From: CAZOHG01 sp964579725
Lineage (GTDB): Bacteria > Zhuqueibacterota > JdFR-76 > BMS3Abin05
Reading direction: 5' to 3'
NCBI GenBank assembly: GCA_964579725.1
Contig: CAZOHG010000021.1
Coordinates: 1-57,253, forward strand
DNA length: 57,253 nucleotides
The notes under the pieces were generated by a model. That model did no database searches and was not told where the DNA came from. It saw only the letters and a list, made by a program, of their open reading frames with translations. Within the stretch, counting starts at the first letter, position 1. Each line of letters begins with the position of its first letter. Made by a program: the position numbers and the translations under genes. Of the stretch, positions 24,755-34,400 are shown in pieces.

Positions 24755-26116
24755 TTAATCGATTTGGGGAACGTCTTGCATGGCCTTTTCGATTAATTCT
24801 TTCGGGTAGGCGTAATTTTGAAGCTTCCCGGCCAGATAATCGTCGTAGGCAGCCATGTCAAAGTGTCCGTGGCCGCTAAAATTAAACACAATGGCCTTTT
24901 CTTCACCGGTTTCCTTGCACTTGAGCGCTTCCTCAATGGCGGCGAGGATGGCGTGTGTGGTTTCGGGAGCCGGGACAATGCCCTCTGTGCGCGCAAAATC
25001 AATTCCGGCCTTGAAGGTGTCCAATTGGTGGTAGGCACGCGCTTCGACCAAACCCAATTTGTTGGTCAAACTCACCAACGGAGCCATGCCGTGGTACCGC
25101 AAGCCGCCTGCGTGGATACCGGGCGGAATGAAATTGTGCCCCAAAGTGTGCATTTTCATGAGAGGGGTCATTCCGGCGGTGTCGCCGTAATCGTAGCGGT
25201 AGTAGCCCTTGGTCATGCTGGGGGAGGAGGCCGGCTCAATGGCCAGAACCTTCAGGTCCTTTTTCTTGCCTGAGATTTTGTCCTGCAAGAAAGGAAAGGC
25301 CAGACCGGCGAAATTACTGCCCCCGCCCACACAGCCGATCACGGTGTCGGGGTAATCGCCAATGAGTTCAAACTGCTTTTTGGCCTCTTGACCGATAATA
25401 CTTTGGTGAATGAGAACGTGATTCAGCACGCTGCCCAGAGCATATTTGGTACCCGGGTGGGTGACGGTGTCCTCAATCGCTTCGCTAATAGCAATCCCCA
25501 GACTGCCCATATTGTTCGGGTCATCGGCCAAAATTTTCCGGCCAAATTCGGTATTGTCCGAGGGACTGGGGTAAATGGTGGCGCCCCACAAATGAACCAG
25601 CGAACGCCGGAAGGGCTTTTGGTTGTAGCTAACTTTCACCATGTACACCACGCATTCCATGTCGAACAAAGAGGTGGCAAACGACAGGGCGCTGCCCCAC
25701 TGCCCGGCTCCGGTTTCGGTGGCCAGACGGTGGTTGCCTTCTTTTTTGTTGTAATATGCCTGTGCCACGGCCGTGTTGGGTTTGTGGCTTCCCGGAGGAC
25801 TCACACTTTCGTTCTTGTAGTAAATCCGGGCCGGTGTGCCCAAGAATTCCTCCAATCGGTACGCTCGAACCAAGGGAGAAGGCCGCCACATCCGGTAGAT
25901 GTCCAATAGCTCATCCGGAATGGGAATATAGCGATCGGTGGAAACCTCCTGCTTAATCAATTCCATTGGAAAAATGGCCGCCAGATCCTCGGGGCCCGCG
26001 GGCTTGTGTGTGGCCGGATGCAGGGGCGGTGGCGGCAACTCGGGTAAATCCGCCATAATGTTGTACCATTGTTGCGGCATCTCGGATTCGCTTAGAATGA
26101 TTTTGTGTTGCTCCAT
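24755..26116 (-). CDS. trpB2: Tryptophan synthase beta chain, TrpB2 type
   Basis: PLP enzyme joining indole and serine to tryptophan. 453 residues, the TrpB2 (trpB_rel) length and N-terminal layout rather than the roughly 400-residue TrpB1. WRPSPLVRAYRLEEFLGTP (77-95), the PLP lysine Lys112 in PGSHKPNTAVAQ, AGQWGSALSFA, and CVGGGSNFAGLAFPFL (phosphate-binding glycine loop) are visible. No trpA or other trp gene is adjacent; TrpB2 often stands alone. The tryptophan leader peptide and attenuator just upstream tie the gene to tryptophan supply. Confidence 0.94.
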   Translation of the reverse strand: MEQHKIILSESEMPQQWYNIMADLPELPPPPLHPATHKPAGPEDLAAIFPMELIKQEVSTDRYIPIPDELLDIYRMWRPSPLVRAYRLEEFLGTPARIYYKNESVSPPGSHKPNTAVAQAYYNKKEGNHRLATETGAGQWGSALSFATSLFDMECVVYMVKVSYNQKPFRRSLVHLWGATIYPSPSDNTEFGRKILADDPNNMGSLGIAISEAIEDTVTHPGTKYALGSVLNHVLIHQSIIGQEAKKQFELIGDYPDTVIGCVGGGSNFAGLAFPFLQDKISGKKKDLKVLAIEPASSPSMTKGYYRYDYGDTAGMTPLMKMHTLGHNFIPPGIHAGGLRYHGMAPLVSLTNKLGLVEARAYHQLDTFKAGIDFARTEGIVPAPETTHAILAAIEEALKCKETGEEKAIVFNFSGHGHFDMAAYDDYLAGKLQNYAYPKELIEKAMQDVPQID

Positions 26117-26153
26117 TTTTCAACCCTTTCTTTAGTTTAGTGAAGAACTAAAA

Positions 26154-26232
26154 ACAAAAAAGCCCGCTCTATTGAGCGGGCCTTTGAGAAGATAAAAAAG
26201 TGGTGTAATTATACCGAACGCAAGCCCGCTCT
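26154..26232 (-). promoter_or_regulatory. trp attenuator (alternative antiterminator and terminator stems)
   Basis: Three minus-strand segments: segment 2, GAGCGGGC within 26232-26222 (inside the leader ORF); segment 3, GCCCGCTC within 26184-26174; segment 4, GAGCGGGC within 26170-26160, followed by TTTTTTGTTTT. Segments 3:4 form an 8-bp intrinsic terminator; 2:3 form an equally perfect 8-bp antiterminator. A ribosome stalled on the Trp codons (26262-26248) leaves segment 2 free; one that reaches the stop at 26209 covers it. Confidence 0.8.
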
Positions 26233-26307
26233 CCCATTGTAGACGTACCAGCCCCACCACCAATTGGTGTTCAGAGAAACAAACTTGTGTTCGGAAAAAG
26301 AATTCAT
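26209..26307 (-). CDS. trpL: Tryptophan leader peptide
   Basis: A 32-residue ORF whose only likely role is to be translated as a sensor. ATG at 26307 follows GAAGGTGAGAG. The middle reads NTNWWWGWYVYNG: three consecutive TGG codons at 26262-26254 and a fourth at 26250-26248. It ends in TAA at 26211-26209, about 25 nt before the terminator 5' arm. It is too short for a normal gene track, but its tryptophan clustering and its position before trpB2 are classic for trp attenuation. Confidence 0.82.
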   Translation of the reverse strand: MNSFSEHKFVSLNTNWWWGWYVYNGRAGLRSV

Positions 26308-26339
26308 TCTGACTCTCACCTTCTGTTGAATTGCTTTTA

Positions 26340-26368
26340 AGTGTACAAAATTTTTTTCCCAAAAGCAA
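26340..26368 (-). promoter_or_regulatory. Putative promoter of trpL-trpB2
   Basis: Minus strand TTGCTT (26368-26363), 17-bp spacer, TACACT (26345-26340), 33 nt before the leader ATG. Confidence 0.4.
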
Positions 26369-26506
26369 GTTCTTTTTTCCTTTTTTGTATTTTTTTTGGG
26401 GGTGAAAGGAACTGCAACTTCCGTCACATTTCTGTTTTGATTTTTGGTTACTTTAGATTACTCCGATTTTTTCGGTAAGTTCTTGTTCTGTGCAGGAAAG
26501 AAGTTT

Positions 26507-27058
26507 TCAGGGATTCAGGCGAAAAGGTCGCAATTTGCGCGAAAGAAGAGCGGCCAACACGACCTTGAGAATTTCGCCGGGTAAAAACAAGACAAGGCCG
26601 GAAAGGAGAAGGGCACCCGCGTTCAGCCCCGCATGGAGGTAAAGATTTTGAATACAAAACAAACCGATTATTCCCACAATCAAAATGAGAAGGGCTGCCG
26701 AGAAGTACGTGAAAATCAAAAAGCCGACAGAGGGGTCGGGCTTTCGCCCGGCGAGGGCACCGGTCAATCCGGCGGCCAGCGGAAAGGCAAGAAGGTACCC
26801 GATGGTGGGGGACAGAAAAAGCCCGGGGCCGCTTTCGCCTGCCAATACGGGCAAGCCTGCCAGCCCCAATCCGACGTAAAAAACTTGGCTGACGGCTCCC
26901 CAGCGCGTGCCCAAGAGTCCGCCAGCCAAATACACGAAAAATGTTTGGAACGTAATCGGCACAGGTGCCATTGGAATGCGAATCTGTGCGCCCACGGCGG
27001 TTAAGGCGGCGAAAAGAGCGGCCAAAACCCAGGGGCGAACGCCGTCCGGCCGTGCCAA
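26507..27058 (-). CDS. bioY: Biotin transporter BioY
   Basis: S-component of an ECF-type biotin importer, or a solitary BioY. About 183 residues with six hydrophobic segments and family motifs: ALFAALTAVGAQIRIPMAPVP, TFQTFFVYLAGGLLGTRWG, FLSPTIGYLLAFPLAAGLTG, and a late LFLPGEILKVVLAALL. No ATPase (BioM) or BioN is adjacent. Start uncertain: TTG 27058 (directly after the glycosyltransferase stop) or TTG 27094 (overlapping it). Probably co-transcribed with the glycosyltransferase. Confidence 0.88.
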   Translation of the reverse strand: MARPDGVRPWVLAALFAALTAVGAQIRIPMAPVPITFQTFFVYLAGGLLGTRWGAVSQVFYVGLGLAGLPVLAGESGPGLFLSPTIGYLLAFPLAAGLTGALAGRKPDPSVGFLIFTYFSAALLILIVGIIGLFCIQNLYLHAGLNAGALLLSGLVLFLPGEILKVVLAALLSRKLRPFRLNP

Positions 27059-27059
27059 T

Positions 27060-28589
27060 CTATTTGACGAGTCCCAATTTTTTATTGAGTGCAATGCGGC
27101 GCCGAATGGCCATTTGGCGTGCCAGAGTTTTGTTGTAAATTTTCATCTCCGGCTCTCGCTTAATGTCCGTGTTGTCGGCGTGACGGCGGTAGCGGTAGCA
27201 CACCTCGTGCACCCGGCACACGTCGTATTTTTCGGAAACTTTGAGTACCAGATCGTAATCTTCGCCGTAATTGCCAAAATGTTCGACGTCAAAACCACCC
27301 ATCTCCAAAATGACTTTCCGATGCCAGGTACGTACGGCACCAGCTCCATCCACCCGCAAAATATTGTTGCGATTGTATTCGAGGTGCTTAATAATGCCGA
27401 ATTCCTCCAACACTGTGCTGTTGACGTCGATGAGTTCGTAGTAGGAAATGGCCAATCCGCATTTGGGATGCGTTTCCAGATACCCCACCATCGCTTTTAG
27501 GGTAATCGGGGTGTACTCGTCGTCGGAATCGAGTTGCGAGATGTATTTGGCGGTAGAAGCGTTGACGGCCAAATTTAAAGAAAGTCCGATAATATTTTGC
27601 TTATTTTTGATTAATCGGACGCGGGGGTCTTTTTTGACGTAGGATTCCACCACCTCGACGGTGTTGTCGGTCGAACCGTTGTCCACAACAATAATGTCAA
27701 AATCCTGAAATTGCCCATTTAAGACCGATTCGATGGCTTTTCCAATGAATGTGGCGCGATTGTACACGGGAATGATCACACTAACCATGGGTGAAAAATG
27801 TTCGTCCGGCGCGTAAGTTACTTCGCTGTTCTCGTGGGTTAAAAAGGCACCGATGCGTTTCAAGTAATCGTAGAAGGCTCGTTCAATTTCCTGTTCTTCC
27901 TCTTTGTCGTAGAACAAATAAGAAAAACCGCCGTACTTTCCTTCACCCGGATAAAAAAGTTTGGAAGCACCCACACTGGTTTTTTCGGCGGCTTCTTCCG
28001 TGGAAATGTAGACGTCGTACAAAATTTCGGGGATTCGAATGAGATCGAATTTTTCCGACAGCTTGAGTCTGAAATCGTATTCTTCGGCGCGATTGAAGCT
28101 TTCGTCGTAGAAACCAACCGCCTCGGCGGCCTGGCGGGCATAGCCCTTCACGTAGCCGTAATTGCCGCGCTCGGTAATATCGCCGTCGTAGTTGCGCAGA
28201 ATTTTTTCTTCTATTTTTCCATCGGGGTATATTTCTTCGTAATCGGCGTAAAGCATGCCAGGCCGGTCACTGTTCCGAAAGGCGGCCTTGAATTTGGCTA
28301 CAAGATTGGGCTTCAGACCGATGTTGGGCGGCACGTAGATGAGCAAATCGCCCCGAGTGTGGGAGAATCCGAAATTCATCATTTCGGCGATATTCTTGAA
28401 CTGGTTGCTTTCCCAACGAGCCTCGGGCAGAAAATCCCGAACCTCCGCCTGAAAATCGGTGGTTTTTTTTAGGCGTTGGTCTAAAATGAGCACATCGGTT
28501 TTCTCACTCTGGTCGCGAATGGTTTTCAAATCGCGCGTTACATTTTGCTGATTGCGAAAAATGGGGTACACAATGGAAATGTCTGACAT
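27060..28589 (-). CDS. Two-domain family 2 glycosyltransferase
   Basis: A cytoplasmic or membrane-associated transferase using nucleotide sugars for surface polysaccharide or protein glycosylation; the acceptor is unknown. 509 residues with two GT-A folds. Domain 1 (about 1-230) starts DISIVYPIFRNQQNVTRDL and contains RGDLLIYVPPN and LYADYEEI. Domain 2 (about 255-480) starts MVSVIIPVYNRATFIGKAIE with IIVVDNGSTDNT and the DSDDEY metal-binding motif. Domain 1 lacks a clear DxD and may be inactive. Start ATG 28589 after GAGGAG; a longer frame begins at 28619. Confidence 0.85.
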   Translation of the reverse strand: MSDISIVYPIFRNQQNVTRDLKTIRDQSEKTDVLILDQRLKKTTDFQAEVRDFLPEARWESNQFKNIAEMMNFGFSHTRGDLLIYVPPNIGLKPNLVAKFKAAFRNSDRPGMLYADYEEIYPDGKIEEKILRNYDGDITERGNYGYVKGYARQAAEAVGFYDESFNRAEEYDFRLKLSEKFDLIRIPEILYDVYISTEEAAEKTSVGASKLFYPGEGKYGGFSYLFYDKEEEQEIERAFYDYLKRIGAFLTHENSEVTYAPDEHFSPMVSVIIPVYNRATFIGKAIESVLNGQFQDFDIIVVDNGSTDNTVEVVESYVKKDPRVRLIKNKQNIIGLSLNLAVNASTAKYISQLDSDDEYTPITLKAMVGYLETHPKCGLAISYYELIDVNSTVLEEFGIIKHLEYNRNNILRVDGAGAVRTWHRKVILEMGGFDVEHFGNYGEDYDLVLKVSEKYDVCRVHEVCYRYRRHADNTDIKREPEMKIYNKTLARQMAIRRRIALNKKLGLVK

Positions 28590-28634
28590 AAAACCGAACT
28601 CCTCTTTTTTTGAATACACAATATAGTGGCATAT

Positions 28635-28663
28635 AGTATAATGAATTTTTACAGTAAAGTCAA
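28635..28663 (-). promoter_or_regulatory. Sigma-70 promoter of the glycosyltransferase-bioY transcript
   Basis: Minus strand TTGACT (28663-28658), 17-bp spacer, TATACT (28640-28635). Five of six in each box; the best promoter match among the coding genes here. Confidence 0.65.
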
Positions 28664-28675
28664 TGGTAATTTCCC

Positions 28676-28704
28676 TTGATTTTGAATTCCAAAATGATTA
28701 AAAT
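28676..28704 (+). promoter_or_regulatory. Sigma-70 promoter of the patatin-barrel gene
   Basis: TTGATT (28676-28681), 17-bp spacer, TAAAAT (28699-28704). Divergent from the glycosyltransferase promoter, with 12 bp between the two -35 boxes. Confidence 0.5.
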
Positions 28705-28734
28705 TTATGGCATTTAAGAATAAAGGAGTTGTGC

Positions 28735-31368
28735 GTGGGAAAAATAAAATATTGGGCGGGTTTGTTCATTTTTTTAGGAATAACGCTTCCGGTTTTTCCA
28801 CGAGAACCGGTCGTATTTCATCTACAATTTGACACCCATCCGCGCCATTCCCCAACGGCCTTGTGGAGGCCCCTTGCCCACAAAAAAATCGGCCTGGCTC
28901 TTTCGGGAGGGGGCGCCCGGGGATTGGCGCACATCGGAGTGCTTCAGGTGCTGGAAGAGAATCACATTCCCGTGGATGCCATTGCCGGAACCAGTATCGG
29001 AGCCATTGTGGGAGGACTTTACGCCTCCGGTTTTTCCGCCAGGGAAATCTGGAAAATCGCCCGCCGTATTCACTGGCAAACTATTTTGGTGGACAAACCC
29101 AAGCGCACCAGCCTCTTTCTGTCCACCAAGCAACTCAGTGATCGGTATTTTGTCAGTTTGTATTTCGACGGTTTTCGGCCCGTTATTCCCACGGCTGTCT
29201 CACCCGGCCAACGCTTGTACGACGAGTTGGCGGCCGTCATTTTGCGGGCACCCTACCACGTCATTCATTCCTTCGACGATCTCAAGTATCCCTTCCGGGC
29301 CATTGCGACCGATGTGCTTCACGGCAGAAAAATCGTGTTTAACCGCGGCAATCTGGGGCTGGCCATGCAGGCCAGCGCCACCATTCCGCTTCTCTTTCAA
29401 CCGGTAGATTTGGATTCCCTCTTGTTGGTGGACGGGGGTGTGGTGGAAAACATTCCGGTCTCGGACGTCAAAAAATTGGGTGCTGATTTTGTAATTGCTG
29501 TCGATGTGACCTCGCCGCTGCGGCAGCGAAAAAATATTCGTGCTCCCTGGGAACTGGCCGATCAAGTCACGACCATTATGCAATTCGATCAACGAAAACG
29601 CGAATTGGCGCAAGCCGATGTGGTTGTTCGCCCCAACCTTGGCTTGCGTACCAACACGGATTTTTCCAAACCCGAACAGGCGTACAGAGCGGGGGTAGAG
29701 GCTGCCTGGAAAGCGATGCCCCAAATCCGCCGAATGCTGCTTCAAAAACCTCGTCCCTCGGAGAACCGCGTCTTCACCGTCCGAAAAGTGGAGACAACGC
29801 AAAGTTTTCCTTCCGATGCGCGTTTCATTCCGTTTGGTCAACGCCTGTGGACGGGGTTTGAAATCCGGCAGTTGATTGAGCGCATTTACCGCCAGGGAAT
29901 CTGGAAAAACGTGTGGGCGGAAATTACAGGGAGCCCGTCTGCTCAGGTGCTGGTGATTCACCGGGTTCCAAATCCCGTTTTGTCCAGGGTGATTTTTGAG
30001 GGAAATCATCTCTTGGCCGATTCTCTGCTTCTTAAAAGAGTGAAATTTCGGTTTCAACAGCCTGTTAATTGGAGGCAATGGGAGAAAAATTGCGAAGCCA
30101 TTGTCCGATTCTACCGAAAAAAGCAACTTTCGCTGGCGTACATTTATTCCGTTCGGTTCGACACCCTCGCACACACCTTAACTTTGGGTATTCGGGAGGG
30201 GAAAATCGATCGGATTTCCATTGAAGGCAATCGTCACACGCGCAATTGGGTCATTTTACGGGAATTTCCCATGCGTGCCGGGGACGTTTTTTCGGCGGAC
30301 AAAATCCAGCAAGGATTGATCAATATTTACAGTCTGGGATTTTTCAAGCGCGTTTTTTTAGAATACCGCTGGGAGGGGGCCTTTGTGCATTTGATTATTC
30401 ACGTCAGCGAAAAACCGCACATTCAGGTGAGCCAAAGCTACCGCTACGATCGGGACAGGCGTCTAAAATTGCTGATTGAAGGTACGTACCAAAATGTTTT
30501 GGGAATGGGCGGGCGGCTGGCACTGTCCCAAATCGTCGGCAAACGAGACCTTTCCACCCGGCTTTCTTTTCAGAACGATCGCCTCTTCAAAACCTATTTG
30601 ACCACTACTTTGGATTTCCACTACACCAAAATCAAGCACTACGTTTTTCGCAAAGGAAACATCGCCGGTGAATACCAGGAGCGCCGCACGGGTTTCAATT
30701 ACGCGTTCGGACGCCAGGTAAAGCGTTTGGGAACCACTTCTTTGTCCCTTCACATCAATGAAATTGCTCTTCGGCAGGTTTTTGGTGGGGGGTACCCGAT
30801 TATTAAAATACGCGAAGCCGGTCTCCGTTTGGAAACCATTCTGGACGCTTTGGACCAAATGCCGTTTCCAAAACACGGGCGGTATTACCATTTTTACTAC
30901 GAGGTTTTCGGGCAATTGTTAGGCAACGACATTGCGTTTTCCAAATTGTACACCTCGGTGGAAAGCTACTACACCTATTTTCGTCGCCTGACCGTCCACC
31001 CGCGGTTTCTGTGGGGAACGGCCGATCGGGTAACTCCGTTTCAGGAAATGTTCCGGTTTGGCGGGGAAAATTCTTTTTACGGTTTTCGGGAAGATGAAAT
31101 TCGGGCGCGCCGCTTTTTGATCGGTTCTCTGGGATTGCGGTACGCTTTGCCTCTGAAATTGCCTTCTTCTACCCTTTATTTCCATTTTCGAGGAGATTGG
31201 GGGGCATTCTGGAAAAACAGCCTGGCGACTATTGAGGGCAAAGATTTTACGTTGGGCGGCGGCGGCGGCCTTTCTCTGGAAACATTGTTGGGCAACTTTT
31301 CGTTTCAATATGGTGTGAATTCACGCGGACGGAAAAATTATTATTTCTCGGCGGGCTTTCGGTTTTAG
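28735..31368 (+). CDS. Patatin-like phospholipase with POTRA and outer-membrane barrel (PlpD type)
   Basis: An outer-membrane protein of about 877 residues, of the type Vd (PlpD) plan. A signal peptide or anchor (about 1-21) precedes a patatin lipase domain (about 50-330): SGGGARGLAHIGV oxyanion loop, nucleophile Ser87 in GTSIG, catalytic Asp233 in VDGGV. Two POTRA-like repeats follow (about 415-490 with IFEGNHLLADSLLLKRVKF, and 500-575 with ISIEGNRHTRNWVILREF). The rest (580-877) is a BamA/TamA-like 16-strand-type barrel ending in an aromatic F. PlpD itself has one POTRA. Start GTG 28735, 6 nt after AGGAG. Confidence 0.9.
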   Translation: MGKIKYWAGLFIFLGITLPVFPREPVVFHLQFDTHPRHSPTALWRPLAHKKIGLALSGGGARGLAHIGVLQVLEENHIPVDAIAGTSIGAIVGGLYASGFSAREIWKIARRIHWQTILVDKPKRTSLFLSTKQLSDRYFVSLYFDGFRPVIPTAVSPGQRLYDELAAVILRAPYHVIHSFDDLKYPFRAIATDVLHGRKIVFNRGNLGLAMQASATIPLLFQPVDLDSLLLVDGGVVENIPVSDVKKLGADFVIAVDVTSPLRQRKNIRAPWELADQVTTIMQFDQRKRELAQADVVVRPNLGLRTNTDFSKPEQAYRAGVEAAWKAMPQIRRMLLQKPRPSENRVFTVRKVETTQSFPSDARFIPFGQRLWTGFEIRQLIERIYRQGIWKNVWAEITGSPSAQVLVIHRVPNPVLSRVIFEGNHLLADSLLLKRVKFRFQQPVNWRQWEKNCEAIVRFYRKKQLSLAYIYSVRFDTLAHTLTLGIREGKIDRISIEGNRHTRNWVILREFPMRAGDVFSADKIQQGLINIYSLGFFKRVFLEYRWEGAFVHLIIHVSEKPHIQVSQSYRYDRDRRLKLLIEGTYQNVLGMGGRLALSQIVGKRDLSTRLSFQNDRLFKTYLTTTLDFHYTKIKHYVFRKGNIAGEYQERRTGFNYAFGRQVKRLGTTSLSLHINEIALRQVFGGGYPIIKIREAGLRLETILDALDQMPFPKHGRYYHFYYEVFGQLLGNDIAFSKLYTSVESYYTYFRRLTVHPRFLWGTADRVTPFQEMFRFGGENSFYGFREDEIRARRFLIGSLGLRYALPLKLPSSTLYFHFRGDWGAFWKNSLATIEGKDFTLGGGGGLSLETLLGNFSFQYGVNSRGRKNYYFSAGFRF

Positions 31369-31477
31369 CGCACCTTTAAAGAGAGCGATTTTTTTGTCCC
31401 CGGAAAATTCCAAAAATGAGGGGCATTTTTACGGTTTCCAGTGCAGGTGAACGGCTTAAAACAAAAGGAGGCAGAAA

Positions 31478-34400
31478 ATGAAACGCCTGTGGGTTTTTGC
31501 GGTTTTTTTGGCCATTTTTGCGAGCAGCCATTTGGGGTTTGCTGAAAATCAGGAAGGGCGTCTCTTGCGGTTTCCGGACATTTACCAGAACAGGATTGTG
31601 TTTGTGTACGCCGGGGATTTGTGGGAGGTTGACAGCGAAGGAGGCGTGGCGCGCAAACTGACCTCACATCCGGGATTGGAACTTTTCCCAAAATTCTCGC
31701 CGGACGGGAAATGGATTGCATTTACCGGGCAATACGACGGAAATATGAATGTGTACGTCATGCCCTCGGATGGCGGCGTGCCCCGCCAATTGACGTTTAC
31801 AGCCGACGTCACGCACATGCCGTTGCGAATGGGGCCGAACAACGAGGTAATTGATTGGTTTCCGGACGGTCAGCACATTCTTTTCCTGTCGCGCCAAAAC
31901 ACGTACAACGATTGGTTCGGACAACTGTACAAAATTAGCGTCAAGGGAGGACTTCAGGAAAAACTCGTGCTTCCCAAAGGCGGACTGACGGCCTTTTCAC
32001 CCGATGGCAATCGCATTGCCTACAACCGCATTTTTCGCAATTTCCGCACCTGGAAACATTACAAGGGGGGAATGGCTCAGGATATTTGGCTCTACAATTT
32101 TAAAACCAATAATATTCAACGGCTCACCACCTACCCGGGAACGGACACCTACCCCATGTGGTACGGAAATAAAATTTATTTCGGTTCTGATCGCGGACCC
32201 GAACAACGAATGAATCTGTACAGCTACGATTTGACCACGAAAAAAGTGACGCAGCTCACACATTTTAAAAAGTACGATGTCAATTGGCCAAGCATCGGCG
32301 GCGACAAAATCGTGTTTGAAAACGCCGGTTTTTTGTACGTGTTGGATTTAAATTCGGAGAAAGTTCGTAAACTCACCATTTTTGTGAAAGACGATGAGGT
32401 GGCGAAGCGTCCGCGGTGGGAGAATGTTCAAAAGTACGTGCACAGCTACAGCCTTTCTCCCAAAGGAAAACGGGCTCTTTTTGAGGCGCGAGGCGACATT
32501 TTCACCGTGCCCGCCCAAAAAGGTAACACGCGTAATTTGACGGAAACCTCAGGCGTTCACGAGAAATTTCCCACCTGGTCGCCCGACGGGAAGTGGATCG
32601 CCTACGTTTCGGATAAAACGGGTGAAGACGAAATTTACCTGCGCGCCCAGAACGGAAAGGGGAAGGAAATTCGCGTGACAAGCGACGGCTGCTGTTTCCG
32701 TTTTCAACCGGTTTGGTCTCCGGACAGCAAAAAACTCGCCTACGCCGACAAAAATCACCGCTTGTTTTATGTGGATATTCAAAAGAAAAAGCCCGTTTTA
32801 ATCGACCAGGCCCGCACCTGGGAAATTCGGCAATATACCTGGTCTCCGGACAGCAAGTGGCTGGCGTACGCAAAACCCGGGAAAAATCATTTTTATTCAA
32901 TTTACCTGTACGCCGTGGATACCGGGAAAAAGGCGGCAGTGACCACCGATTTTACCCAGGATGCTTCCCCGGTGTTTAGCCCCGACGGGAAATATTTGTT
33001 TTTCGTTTCCAATCGAAACTACAACGCCTATCTGGGCAATTTTGACGGAAACTACGCCTATTTAAAAACAGCGGGCATCTATTTGGTGACCCTTCAGGCG
33101 GATTCCCTTTCACCCTTTGCCCCAAAGAGCGACGAAGCCGTGGTGGAAAAGGCACCGGCAAAGACCAAAAAGAAAGCAAAGAAGGGGGCAAAACAGGCAA
33201 AGAAACCCCTAAAAATCGATTTGCAGGGGATTCAAGACCGCGTCGTAAATGTGCCCATTCCTCCCGCCAACATCGGCGGATTGCGAGCGGTAAAAGGGGC
33301 CATTTTTTATATGACCTTTCCGGTTTCGGGACTTTCGGGGCGGATGCCCGGGGAGAAACCGGCACTCCACCGGTACGATTTGGCCAAACAGAAGGACACT
33401 GTGCTGCTTTCGCCTCTTAGCGGGTACGATTTGTCGTTCGACGGTTCCAAACTGATTGTTCGGACCCGGAGCGGATACAGCATTGTAAGTGCCAAAGCTA
33501 AGAAAATTCAACCTGGCAAAGGGCGGCTGGATTTGTCCCATTTACAGATGAAAATCAATTACGCCCAGGAATGGAAACAAATGTTTAACGAAGCGTGGCG
33601 TCTGGAACGGGATTATTTTTACAATCCCAAAATGAATGGTGTGGACTGGAAAAAAATGCACAACAAATACGCCGTTCTTTTGCCCTACGTCGCCAATCGA
33701 TTCGATTTGAACTACATCATCGGCGAAATGATCGGTGAATTGGGCAATTCCCACACGTATGTGGGTGGAGGCGAAATGGCCAAATTAAAGCCCGTTTCTG
33801 TGGCCATGTTGGGCGCCGACTTTCAAGTTGATCCAAAAACGGGGCTCTACCGAATTCAAAAAATCTACAAGGGTGAAAATTGGAAAAAGGCCGTTCGCTC
33901 TCCTTTAACCGAGCCGGGAGTAGATGTAAAAGAAGGCAATTACATTCTGGCGGTAAACGGCAAGACCCTGCGGGCACCGGACAATATTTACGAATTTTTG
34001 GAGAACACCGGCAGCAGCGTTACCCTGTTAGTCAATTCAAAGCCGACGGAGGCGGGGGCACGCGAGGTAACGGTAAAACCAATTTCCTCCGAATATGAAT
34101 TGCACCAAAACGACTGGGTGGAAAATAATCTGAAAAAGGTTACCAGGGCTTCCGGCGGAAAAATCGGGTACATTTATTTAACCGACATGAGTGCTCCGGG
34201 ACTGAATCAATTTGTCAAAGAATTTTACCCGCAACTCCGCAAACAGGGATTGATTATCGATGTGCGCTACAACGGCGGGGGTTTTGTGGACGAAATGATC
34301 CTGGAACGCCTGCGCCGTGTGCTGGTGGGAATGAGCATGTCCCGCAACGCCGGAGACGAAACCATTCCGGAACACACCTTTCACGGCTACCTGGTGTGTT

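Noticed and set aside
26132..26368. 78-codon minus-strand ORF over the trp attenuator
   Set aside because: It runs through the terminator hairpin and is in another frame from the Trp-rich leader; the leader explains the region better.
29200..30174. 324-codon minus-strand ORF opposite the patatin gene
   Set aside because: Antisense shadow; the plus-strand frame has clear catalytic and POTRA motifs.
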